DNA from: Amycolatopsis cihanbeyliensis
Lineage (GTDB): Bacteria > Actinomycetota > Actinomycetes > Mycobacteriales > Pseudonocardiaceae
Length of the DNA stretch: 64,000 bases
Direction: 5' to 3'
Assembly (NCBI RefSeq): GCF_006715045.1
Contig: NZ_VFML01000001.1
Coordinates: forward strand, 186,001 to 250,000
A program made the translations under genes and the position numbers. This document shows, piece after piece, positions 17,519-25,029 of the stretch. The notes beneath the pieces were generated by a model. It made no database searches and was not told the DNA's origin. It saw nothing but the letters and a program-made list of their open reading frames with translations. Position 1 is the first letter of the stretch. Every line of letters begins with the position of its first letter.

Positions 17519-18030
17519 GAGGAGTCCTTCCTGTCGTGGCGACCCCGGCTTCGGACAGCACGCCAGCACCCGAACCCGAAGGCTCGGGCGCTCACCGCGA
17601 TGCGGAGGCTGCTCCGGCCGGGTTCGGTGCCTGGTCGGTCGGGGGATGCGCCGGAGACAAGACGTCCAACGCGATGATCATGTTACCGCGGGCGGGGCAC
17701 TCGCCGGCACCGGTCGCCGGCGCGTGGGCGGGTGATCCCGCACTCATTTGACCTGAGGGGTTACGCGTGCCGATGATCTCTCGTCTAACGTGAGGGGAGA
17801 TTTGCCGACGACCGCGGCGCGTATGTCGCTGGTCCGCCGGGGTCATCGACGCCCCCGACTCCGAATGACGAGCCGAGGAGCGCCGCGTGTCTGCCGAGCA
17901 GGTGTTGTGACCCACCCGAGCTAGTCGTCGTGCCGCGACAAGATTCCTACCCGGGCGGCGACGAGCCCTTCTTCCCGTAGCCCACGTACCGGCGGTAGCC
18001 GGTGCGAGTGTCCTTTCGCGCCGTGGAACG
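17519..18030. other. Intergenic region with a degenerate operator-like site
   Basis: These 512 bases lie between the minus-strand MFS gene and the plus-strand SulP gene. The only recognisable element is palindrome D at 17776-17803. Short open frames, including one of 49 codons on the minus strand ending at 17592, have no recognisable domain. Confidence 0.45.
17776..17803. promoter_or_regulatory. Degenerate ACGT palindrome D
   Basis: TCTAACGTGAGGGGAGA (17784-17800) shares the TAACGTGAGGG core with operators B and C. Nine of fourteen half-site positions are symmetrical about 17789.5. Neither strand shows TANNNT at the expected distance, so the site may be decayed or used differently. Confidence 0.35.
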
Positions 18031-19560
18031 GTGCCCCGAACACGTCTGGTTGTCCTCGTGTCTTCTTTTCCGTCCCTGTCGCCTGCTCGCCTGCGCACCC
18101 CGCGCCCGGCCTGGCTGTCGCCCAGGGTCGCCCGTACCGAGATCCTCGCCGGTCTGGTGGTTGCGCTGGCGCTGATTCCGGAAGCGATCTCGTTCTCCAT
18201 CATCGCCGGATTGGACCCGAGTGTCGGCCTGTTCGCCTCGTTCACCATGGCGGTGGTGATTTCGGTGGTCGGCGGCCGGGCCGCGATGATTTCCGCGTCC
18301 ACCGGGGCCATCGCGCTGGTGGTGGCCCCGCTGGCCCGCGAGTACGGCCTCGGTCATCTGATCGCGGCGGTCGTCCTCGGTGGGGTGTTCCAGGTCCTGC
18401 TCGGCTCGCTCGGGGTGGCGCGGTTGATGCGGTTCATCCCGCGCAGCGTGATGGTCGGGTTCGTCAACGCGCTGGCCATCCTCATCTTCATGGCGCAGGT
18501 GCCGGAGCTGGTCGACGTGCCATGGGCGGTCTACCCGCTGTTCGCGGGTGGTCTCGTGTTGATGATGCTGTTTCCCAGGATCACCAAGGCGGTACCGGCA
18601 CCCCTGGTGGCCATTGTGGCCCTGACGGGGTTGACCGTCGCCGCCGGGATCGCGGTGCCGACCGTGGGGGACAAGGGCGGGCTGCCGTCGTCGCTGCCCA
18701 CGCCGGGTGTTCCGGACGTACCGTTCACTGTGGACACACTGGCGCTGATCGCGCCGTACGCGCTGGCGTTCGCGCTGGTGGGCCTGATGGAGTCGCTGAT
18801 GACGGCCAAGCTGGTGGACGACATCACCGACACCCACTCGAACAAGACCCGCGAGGCGATCGGGCAGGGCGTCGCCAACGTGGTCACCGGGTTCTTCGGT
18901 GGCATGGGCGGCTGCGCGATGATCGGCCAGACCATGATCAACGTGAAGACGGCGGGCGCGCGGACCCGGCTGTCCACCTTCCTGGCCGGGGTGTTCCTGC
19001 TGGTGCTGTGCCTGGCGCTCGGTCCGGTGGTCTCGGATATCCCGATGGCCGCGCTGGTGGCGGTGATGGTGCTGGTCGCGTTCGCCACCTTCGACTGGCA
19101 CAGCGTCGCGCCCGGCACGCTGAAGCGGATGCCGGCCGGGGAGATCACCGTGATGGTCGTGACGGTGGCCGTGGTCGTGGTGACGCACAACCTCGCGGTC
19201 GGCGTGGTCGCCGGGTCGCTCACCGCGATGGTGCTGTTCGCCCGCAGGGTGGCGCACCTGGTCGAGGTCACCGCCGCCATCGACCCCGACGGTGGGCAGG
19301 TGGTGTACGCGGTGACCGGCGAGTTGTTCTTCGCCTCCAGCAACGACCTGGTCTACCAGTTCGACTACACCGGTGACCCGGACAGTGTGGTCATCGACCT
19401 CACCGACGCCCACATCTGGGACGCCTCCACCGTCGCCGCCCTGGACGCGATCACCACCAAGTACGAGGCCCGCGGCAAGACCGTGGAGATCGTGGGACTC
19501 AACAAGCGCAGCGCCACCATGCACCGCAGGCTCTCCGGCGAACTCGCCGGAAGCCACTAA
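18031..19560 (+). CDS. SulP family anion transporter with STAS domain
   Basis: The 509-residue protein has a transmembrane core (about 40-400) with the SulP N-terminal signature (ILAGLVVALALIPEAISFSIIAGLDP), and a C-terminal STAS domain (about 415-505: VTGELFFASSNDLVYQF, DLTDAHIWDASTVAALDAI). SulP proteins carry sulfate, bicarbonate or other anions; bicarbonate or sulfate is equally possible here. The mid-protein GGMGGCAMIGQTMINVKTAGARTRLSTF is typical of bacterial members. GTG 18031 and GTG 18058 are both possible starts; neither has a strong ribosome site. Confidence 0.85.
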   Translation: MPRTRLVVLVSSFPSLSPARLRTPRPAWLSPRVARTEILAGLVVALALIPEAISFSIIAGLDPSVGLFASFTMAVVISVVGGRAAMISASTGAIALVVAPLAREYGLGHLIAAVVLGGVFQVLLGSLGVARLMRFIPRSVMVGFVNALAILIFMAQVPELVDVPWAVYPLFAGGLVLMMLFPRITKAVPAPLVAIVALTGLTVAAGIAVPTVGDKGGLPSSLPTPGVPDVPFTVDTLALIAPYALAFALVGLMESLMTAKLVDDITDTHSNKTREAIGQGVANVVTGFFGGMGGCAMIGQTMINVKTAGARTRLSTFLAGVFLLVLCLALGPVVSDIPMAALVAVMVLVAFATFDWHSVAPGTLKRMPAGEITVMVVTVAVVVVTHNLAVGVVAGSLTAMVLFARRVAHLVEVTAAIDPDGGQVVYAVTGELFFASSNDLVYQFDYTGDPDSVVIDLTDAHIWDASTVAALDAITTKYEARGKTVEIVGLNKRSATMHRRLSGELAGSH

Positions 19561-19670
19561 CCCGGCGGGCGTTGCTTGCCCGCGCGTCAGCGCTTGGATG
19601 GCACCGGGCGAAGCGGTCGCGCGCGGACCCCGTATCCTCGCCTTCCACGTCAGAATGGGGGTCCTGCGCG

Positions 19671-20024
19671 ATGCTTTACCTCGGTGGACTGTTCGGGCTG
19701 GTCACGATCGGCCTGTGGATCTTCTGCCTGGTGGACATCATCACCACCCAGGAAGGGGACTGCCGGAACCTGCCGAAGATGGGGTGGCTGGTCGTCATCC
19801 TGTTCCTGCCGCTGGTGGGCGGTGTGTTGTGGCTGGTTGCCGGGCGACCGCAGGGGACGAGTGCGTACCGGGCCGGAGCCTACGAGCGGAACACGCCCGG
19901 CTTTCCCGAGTACGACCGTCCAGGGCGCTTCGCCGTGCCCGATCCGGCGGCCGACGAGGAGTTCCTACGCCGGTGCCGCGAGCGTGCGGAGGAACAGCGG
20001 CGCAAGGGCCGCGGCGAGAGCTGA
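19671..20024 (+). CDS. PLDc_N-type small membrane protein
   Basis: The 117-residue protein has two TM helices (about 5-23 and 38-56) separated by a short loop, as in the phospholipase D nuclease N-terminal (PLDc_N) family: WIFCLVDIITTQEGDCRNLPKMGW and LPLVGGVLWLVAGRP. The cytosolic tail is charged (EEFLRRCRERAEEQRRK). No phospholipase catalytic motif is present. Function is unknown. ATG 19671 follows a GGGGGT stretch. Confidence 0.72.
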   Translation: MLYLGGLFGLVTIGLWIFCLVDIITTQEGDCRNLPKMGWLVVILFLPLVGGVLWLVAGRPQGTSAYRAGAYERNTPGFPEYDRPGRFAVPDPAADEEFLRRCRERAEEQRRKGRGES

Positions 20025-20145
20025 GCGGTCGAGTCGGCCGAGGTTCCAGCCCGGTCGGCAGCGCGCGAGCGCCCGCCGCTTCGGGCCTCCGGGATGTGGC
20101 TGAGGGCCAGGTGCCACAGCCAGGCAGTTCGAACCGGCGACCGCC

Positions 20146-20205
20146 GTGTCGAGGTTCGCGCAGCTCGCTGGGATCCCGCAACGCACCTACCGGCGGCGAC
20201 GGGCG
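20146..20205 (+). pseudogene. Possible IS3-type transposase N-terminal scrap
   Basis: A GTG-started frame encodes VSRFAQLAGIPQRTYRRRR, like the beginning of some actinobacterial transposase OrfB proteins, then runs into the methyltransferase 3' end on the opposite strand. The region 20025-20186 otherwise has no gene. The match is short. Confidence 0.3.
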
Positions 20206-20975
20206 GAGACGATCCAGGCGCGGGAGTTGAACCAGACGCCGTCGTCGCTCGCGTGCGCGGCGAGCGTCTCGCGTAGTTGCCTGACCGTGCGCTCCGCGGC
20301 GACGGGGTCCAGCCGCTTCAGCGCCTCGCCAGTGCAGGTGAAGCTACGGACCCAGTCGAGGGCAGCTTCAACGTCCACGCCGTAGTAGACGGGCTCACAT
20401 ACTTCGGTGAAGGTGATGTCGGCGAACCCCGCGGCCTCCAGAATCTCCGTGACGGCCGGCGGGTCGGCGAGCGAGAACGGGTTCAGTCCCGCGGAAGCGT
20501 CGGCCAGTGGTGCTTCGACCGTTTCGAGCGAGCGGCGGATGGCGACGATCCATTCGTTGCGCTCGCGGGCTTGCCAGACCATCATCACCAGCCGCCCGGA
20601 CGGGCGCAGGGCCCGCCGGATATTGGCGAACGCTGCGGCGGGGTCGTCGAAGAACATCGTGCCGAACCTGCTGATCGCCAGGTCGAAGTGGTCTGGCGGG
20701 AAGCGGTGGATCTGAGCGTCGACGTGCTCGAAGGTGATGTTGCGGAGTTTCGCCGCACCAGCACGTTGGCGGGCACGTTCGATCGAGGGCGCGGAGATGT
20801 CGACTCCGAGAGCGCTGCCTGACCGGGCTGCGCGTGCGGCTTGCCGGGTCGTGTGTCCTGTCCCGCAGCCGATGTCGAGGATGTGGTCGCGGACCTGGAC
20901 GCCGCTCGCCCGGCGCAGTACTTCGTCGTGTCGCCGCAGTTCGGTGTCGAAGTCCGTTCGCGTTGGTCTGTTCAT
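20187..20975 (-). CDS. Class I SAM-dependent methyltransferase
   Basis: The 262-residue protein has the Rossmann methyltransferase motifs: motif I ILDIGCGTGHTT (about 33-44), acidic motif II LGVDIS, FEHVDAQ, motif IV FDLAISRFGTMFF, and post-motif LRPSGRLVMMVW. It is of the UbiE/COQ5-like type acting on small molecules. Its start overlaps the stop of the upstream LLM oxidoreductase (ATGA), so they form a translationally coupled pair. The C-terminal Arg-rich tail lies over an apparent transposase scrap on the other strand. Substrate unknown. Confidence 0.85.
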   Translation of the reverse strand: MNRPTRTDFDTELRRHDEVLRRASGVQVRDHILDIGCGTGHTTRQAARAARSGSALGVDISAPSIERARQRAGAAKLRNITFEHVDAQIHRFPPDHFDLAISRFGTMFFDDPAAAFANIRRALRPSGRLVMMVWQARERNEWIVAIRRSLETVEAPLADASAGLNPFSLADPPAVTEILEAAGFADITFTEVCEPVYYGVDVEAALDWVRSFTCTGEALKRLDPVAAERTVRQLRETLAAHASDDGVWFNSRAWIVSARRRR

Positions 20976-21817
20976 GCGGATGCGACCTCCGCCGCGGCGG
21001 GGATGGTGGGGCCGTCTCGGAGCACTCCCTGCACGTGGTCGAGCGTGATCGCTTCCGGTTCGAGTTCCGTCAAGCACCAGGTGGCGCCGGCGGCGACGTA
21101 CGCCGCGGGATCGGCACCGGGCGGCAGGGGCATCGCGATGTCGAAGGGCGCTGCGGGATCCGGGCGGAGGCCGCGGATCGTCTCGGCGATCTCCGCGAGC
21201 TGGTCGGGGTGCTGGACCCCGACCGGGAAGTATCCGTCGACGCTCGCCGCTCGGTGCGGCGGCCGGCGGAGGCCCGCGTTGCCCGCGGCCCAGATCGGCA
21301 CGCGCGGCCGCTGAACCGGCGTGGGCAGGAACGTGAGGTCGTCGATCACGTAGTGCGGTCCGCGGTGGCGCACGGGCCGCCCCGACCAGGCGGACGTGAG
21401 GATGTGCAACGCCTCGTCCAGCATCTCGGCTCGGACCCGGCCGTCGACCTGCTCTCCGGTGCGTGCGAACTCCGCGCCGTAGGCGTCGCCGCCAAGCCCG
21501 ACCCCCAAGGTCAGCCGCCCCCTGCTGAGCCGGTCCAGTGACGTGGTCTCCCGAGCCAACCTTGCGGGCCGGTAACGCGGGACCGGCGTGACCATCGGGC
21601 CCAGCCTGAGTGAGTCGGTCGCCGTTGCGGCTGCGGCCAGGGAGATCCACGGGTCGGCGACTCGTTCCACCGGCGCGGACCAGGTGAGTCTGTCCCACAC
21701 GAAGAATCCGTGCCAGCCGACCTCCTCGGCCCCGGCTGCGAGCCGTGCCGCCACGAGCGGATCGGCCAGTTCGTCAAAGAGCGGGATCCACAACGCGGAT
21801 CGGGGATGTGTCGCCAT
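20972..21817 (-). CDS. LLM-class flavin-dependent oxidoreductase
   Basis: The 281-residue luciferase-like monooxygenase-fold protein contains GWHGFFVWDRL, DPWISLAAAA.TDSLRLGPMVTPVPRYRP, LSRGRLTLGVGLGG and a FLPTPVQRPRVPIWAAG segment, typical of F420- or FMN-dependent LLM enzymes. It probably oxidises or reduces a small organic substrate with the coupled methyltransferase. ATG 21817 is followed directly by MATHPR; the divergent LysR remnant lies just upstream, consistent with a former regulator-target pair. Confidence 0.83.
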   Translation of the reverse strand: MATHPRSALWIPLFDELADPLVAARLAAGAEEVGWHGFFVWDRLTWSAPVERVADPWISLAAAATATDSLRLGPMVTPVPRYRPARLARETTSLDRLSRGRLTLGVGLGGDAYGAEFARTGEQVDGRVRAEMLDEALHILTSAWSGRPVRHRGPHYVIDDLTFLPTPVQRPRVPIWAAGNAGLRRPPHRAASVDGYFPVGVQHPDQLAEIAETIRGLRPDPAAPFDIAMPLPPGADPAAYVAAGATWCLTELEPEAITLDHVQGVLRDGPTIPAAAEVASA

Positions 21818-21861
21818 GCGTCCGACGCTAGATGGGCTCCTTCATCGTGAAAAGCGATCAT

Positions 21862-22132
21862 TATCGATGGTTACGATCGATTCTGCCGATGGTTGCTCGG
21901 CCGTGCACTCCATGATCCGAGTCGGTCTCGGCTCGGCAGTCCTCCCCAGCCTCGCCATGCGGGGCCGCCGGCGCCACGACCGACGAGAGCCTGAGGATTC
22001 ATGCGCTGCGCCCGCCGATAGCAACGGGCGATCTACCTGGTGCGCCCGGCGTACCGCACTCCCGCGCCACGGGCGGCCCGAGCCAGGCAGCTGGTCGCAA
22101 GCAGCGCAGAAGACCCCGAAGACAACCAATGA
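21862..22132 (+). pseudogene. Decayed LysR-type regulator, C-terminal part
   Basis: Pieces in different frames reconstruct the end of a LysR effector domain: about 21868-21970 gives HSMIRVGLGSAVLPSLA, about 21985-22030 gives ESLRIHALRPPIA, and about 22030-22132 gives IYLVRPAYRTPAPRAARARQLV before a TGA. The DNA-binding N terminus is absent. LysR genes are often divergent from the enzyme they control, here the LLM oxidoreductase, so this is probably its lost regulator. Confidence 0.6.
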
Positions 22133-22184
22133 AGCGATGCGGCCCATGGATTGCGATGTCGCAGGTACCTGTACATCCGGTACC

Positions 22185-22222
22185 CGGCGGGCGTGGTCCC
22201 TGCCCGGGGAGCACGCCCGCCG
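22185..22222. terminator. Hairpin downstream of the minus-strand Dabb/MFS operon
   Basis: CGGCGGGCGTG (22185-22195) and CACGCCCGCCG (22212-22222) are perfect 11-bp inverted arms around a 16-nt loop. It lies 22 nt beyond the stop of the last minus-strand gene. There is no T-run, which is common for actinobacterial terminators. Confidence 0.4.
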
Positions 22223-22243
22223 CTTGCTTGGTGCCGGCGTTGG

Positions 22244-22477
22244 TCATCTCCCGTGTTTGCCGGGTGCGGCGCTGCCGGTATATTCGGCGAGGCCGGAGAC
22301 CAGTTCGGCGATCTCGGGCCTGGTGCCGTACCGGCGCTGGTGGGTCTCGGCGATCCTGGCGCCGCCCTCGGGGTCGGGGTCGTCGGTGATGTCGAACGAT
22401 ATGAACTTCCCGACCAGCGGCTTCTCCTCCTCCGAGATGCCGGGCTTGACGGTGAACCGGATGCAGTGGTGGATCAT
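22244..22477 (-). CDS. Internally deleted Dabb-type protein
   Basis: The 77-residue product joins the first 19 residues of a Dabb (dimeric alpha/beta barrel) protein (MIHHCIRFTVKPGISEEEK) directly to the last 58 (PLVGKFISFDITDDPDPE onwards). Compared with the intact 138-residue protein at 23697-24113, about 61 internal residues are missing in frame. The retained parts are very similar, so the two are duplicates. A GAAGGAAG site precedes ATG 22477, and it lies 11 nt after the MFS gene. Without the central strands a barrel is unlikely to form; it may be nonfunctional. Confidence 0.65.
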   Translation of the reverse strand: MIHHCIRFTVKPGISEEEKPLVGKFISFDITDDPDPEGGARIAETHQRRYGTRPEIAELVSGLAEYTGSAAPGKHGR

Positions 22478-22488
22478 CGGGACTTCCT

Positions 22489-23676
22489 TCAGCCGGTGTT
22501 TCGTTTCCGTGATCCGGCCACGGCGACGGCGATGGCCGCGCCGGCGAGCATGGCGATCCCGGCCCAGGTGAAGGTGTCGCCGATACCGATGGTCCGGACC
22601 AGGGGTTGGGCGGCCAGCGGCGAGAGGAACTGACCGAGGAAGATCCCGGCGACGAGCCCGCTGAGGACACGGCCACGCCGGGCGGGTGGGGCGAGCTCGG
22701 AAAGGCGCAGGTTCAGGTTGGGGACGGCCAGCCCGACACCGGCGCCGCCGACGAGCAGCCCGGCCGCGACGCCGGCTACCGTGCCGATGCCGCCCACCAG
22801 CAGCCAGCCCACGCCAAGCAGCGCGATGCTGATCGTCGTGATCGTCGCCGAACCCAGGCGCCTGCGCAGCGCCGGGAACCTGAGCGCGCCGAGCATGCTC
22901 GTCAGCGTGCTCCCGGCGACGACGACACCCACGAGGCCCGGCCCGATACCGAGGCCCTCCAGCAGGAACGGGACCTGCGTCGGCGCCATGTAGAACACCG
23001 TCGTCGCGACAAGCGCCAGTGCGTAGATGCCGAGCACGGGACCGGTCGCCACCCGCCCGCGGCCGGTGGCGATCCCTGGCTCGTCCCGTTGCCGGTCCCG
23101 CACGGCGAGGATCGCGAACAGCGCGACCACGGCCGCCAGGCTGTAGAGCCAGAACGGCACCCGCCAGTCGATCGTCGCGAGTACTCCGGCCAGCGGCAGG
23201 AACACCACCCCGCCGAGGCTCGCGAAGGCCTGCTGCAGCCCGAGAAAGGACGCCCGCCGTGGCCCTTCGAACCAGTCGGTGATCGTCGTGCTGACCGCCG
23301 TCATTATCCCGCCGATGGCGATGCCGAGCAGCGCCCTGGTCACCAGCAACAGGTAGAGGTCGGTCACGAAGTACCCGACGGTGCCGCTGACCGCGTACAG
23401 CGTGAGGCAGGACACCAACAGCGGGCGGCGCCCGGCCCGGTCGGCGACCAGGCCGGACACCGGGGCACTGATGGCGATCATCAGCGAGGTGACCGTCATT
23501 GCGAGGCGGACCAGCAGGGACGCTGCTGGCTGGTCGGCGAAGACCTGCTCCATCCTCGGCAGGCTGGGAGCGACGACGGCCGGCGCCATGATCGTCAAGG
23601 TCGCCGCGGCGAGGATCGTGCCGCGGGCGAGCCGGGAAGGCTCTACGCGGTCGGTGTGCGTCGTCATGGTCATCAT
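22489..23676 (-). CDS. MFS drug-exporter-like transporter
   Basis: The 395-residue protein has about 12 TM segments, with motif A GLVADRAGRRPLL between TM2 and TM3 and an antiporter-type motif C region (ALLGIAIGGIMTAVSTTITDWF, LGGVVFLPLAGVLA). This pattern fits proton-coupled efflux of a small molecule. It is the fourth gene of a minus-strand operon (20 nt after the Dabb gene). GGAGAGG precedes ATG 23676; internal ATGs at residues 2 and 4 are alternatives. Confidence 0.8.
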   Translation of the reverse strand: MMTMTTHTDRVEPSRLARGTILAAATLTIMAPAVVAPSLPRMEQVFADQPAASLLVRLAMTVTSLMIAISAPVSGLVADRAGRRPLLVSCLTLYAVSGTVGYFVTDLYLLLVTRALLGIAIGGIMTAVSTTITDWFEGPRRASFLGLQQAFASLGGVVFLPLAGVLATIDWRVPFWLYSLAAVVALFAILAVRDRQRDEPGIATGRGRVATGPVLGIYALALVATTVFYMAPTQVPFLLEGLGIGPGLVGVVVAGSTLTSMLGALRFPALRRRLGSATITTISIALLGVGWLLVGGIGTVAGVAAGLLVGGAGVGLAVPNLNLRLSELAPPARRGRVLSGLVAGIFLGQFLSPLAAQPLVRTIGIGDTFTWAGIAMLAGAAIAVAVAGSRKRNTG

Positions 23677-23696
23677 GATCGCCTCTCCGGGGTTGG

Positions 23697-24113
23697 TCAG
23701 TTCCCGTGTTTGCCGGGCGCGACGCTGCCGGTGTACTCGTCGAGGTCGGCGACGAGCCCGGCGATGTCCGGCATGGCTTCGTACCGGCGCTGGTGGATCT
23801 CGGCGATCCTGGCGCCGACCTCGGGGTCCGGGTCGTCGGTGATGTCGAAGGACATGAACTTCTCGACCAGTGGCAGGCCGATCCGGTCGGTGGCGAGGTG
23901 CGCCGGGTGGTTCATGTACTCCTCGTAGCCCGCGAGGTCCTCGAGCACGAAGACGGCGCCGTACTGGTACTCCCCGCCGAAGTCGGGGCCGACGACGAAC
24001 GAGGTGACGGACGGGATGACGCGACCCTGGTTGCGCAGGCTCTCGAGAGCGGTCTCCTTGTCCGCTTCCGAGATGCCGGGCCTGAGGGTGAAACGGTTGC
24101 CGTGGTAGATCAT
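23697..24113 (-). CDS. Dabb (stress-responsive A/B barrel) family protein
   Basis: The 138-residue protein resembles Dabb/ferredoxin-like barrel proteins, with RFTLRPGISEADKETALESLRNQG, YGAVFVLEDLAGYEEYMNHPAH and a C-terminal extension (FDITDDPDPEVGARIAEIHQRRYE). Such proteins act as small cyclases, monooxygenases or binding proteins. It sits between an NmrA-like reductase and an MFS exporter in one operon, and a deleted copy follows the exporter. Start ATG 24113 has AAAGGACTG upstream. Activity is not predictable. Confidence 0.72.
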   Translation of the reverse strand: MIYHGNRFTLRPGISEADKETALESLRNQGRVIPSVTSFVVGPDFGGEYQYGAVFVLEDLAGYEEYMNHPAHLATDRIGLPLVEKFMSFDITDDPDPEVGARIAEIHQRRYEAMPDIAGLVADLDEYTGSVAPGKHGN

Positions 24114-24148
24114 TGAACAGTCCTTTCGGTTGGTGTTCGTTCCGGTGG

Positions 24149-25003
24149 TCACGCCGCGGTGAACGCGGTGGCGTAGTCGCGGGCGAAGTCGGTGAGGTCG
24201 CGTGCGGGGTGTCCGGTGAGGTCGGCGACCGAGGCGGACACCCCGGCGGCCTCGCCCCTGGCGTAGTGCGCGTAGTCCTCGACGAGGCCCTCGAGCTGCC
24301 ATGAGGGGAGGACGCCGGTCAGTGCGGCGGTGAACCGGTCGGCGGAGGCGTCGTGGAAGGTGATGTCCTTCCCGGTGGCGGTGGACAGCGCGTGGGCGAT
24401 CTGCTCGTGGGTCACGGCGCGGGGTCCGGTCAGCGTGTAGGTGTGGCCGGTATGCCCGGTGCTGGTCAGCACGGCCGCGGCGACATCGGCGATGTCCCTG
24501 GTGTCGATGGCGCTGACCGCCGCGCCGCCGATGGGCGCGGCGAACCAGCCCTGCGTGATGGTGCCCGCGAGGCCGAGCAGCGCCTGCAGGTAGAGGTTGG
24601 GGCGCAGCACGGTGTGGTCGAGGTCGAGCCCCCGGACGTACGCCTCGACCTCGGCGTGCCAGCGCAGGAACCGCACCGGTGAGTCGGCGCGTGCCGCGTA
24701 CTGCGAGAGCAGGACCAGCCGGTGCACCCCGGCGTTCCGGGCCAGCTCGGCGAACCGGATTTGCAGCTCGGCGGCGTCCTCGGTGGAGGGGCTGTTCAGG
24801 AAGGCCGCGTCCATGCCCCGCAGCGCGGCGGCGACCGACTCCGGCTCCCGCAGGTCGGCGACGACGTTCTCGACGCCTGGCACGGGACGGTCGGGGTTGC
24901 GGATCATCGCGCGGACGGTGACGCCGCGGGCTTGCAGTGCGGGGACCAGTGCGGATCCGACGGTTCCGGTCGCGCCGGTCACGAGCACGGTGGGGGTGTT
25001 CAT
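24149..25003 (-). CDS. NmrA-like NAD(P)-binding reductase
   Basis: The 284-residue atypical short-chain dehydrogenase has a glycine-rich nucleotide motif TGATGTVG (residues 9-16), an Arg after strand 2 (AMIRNPDRP) favouring NADP(H), and LVLLSQYAA instead of the classical YxxxK. This matches NmrA/QOR2-like reductases or redox sensors. It follows the DHA2 exporter by 26 nt in the operon and may reduce a quinone or toxic aromatic compound exported by the neighbours; that link is inference. Confidence 0.8.
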   Translation of the reverse strand: MNTPTVLVTGATGTVGSALVPALQARGVTVRAMIRNPDRPVPGVENVVADLREPESVAAALRGMDAAFLNSPSTEDAAELQIRFAELARNAGVHRLVLLSQYAARADSPVRFLRWHAEVEAYVRGLDLDHTVLRPNLYLQALLGLAGTITQGWFAAPIGGAAVSAIDTRDIADVAAAVLTSTGHTGHTYTLTGPRAVTHEQIAHALSTATGKDITFHDASADRFTAALTGVLPSWQLEGLVEDYAHYARGEAAGVSASVADLTGHPARDLTDFARDYATAFTAA

Positions 25004-25029
25004 CGTGGTGTTTCCTTCCTGGGTTCGGG

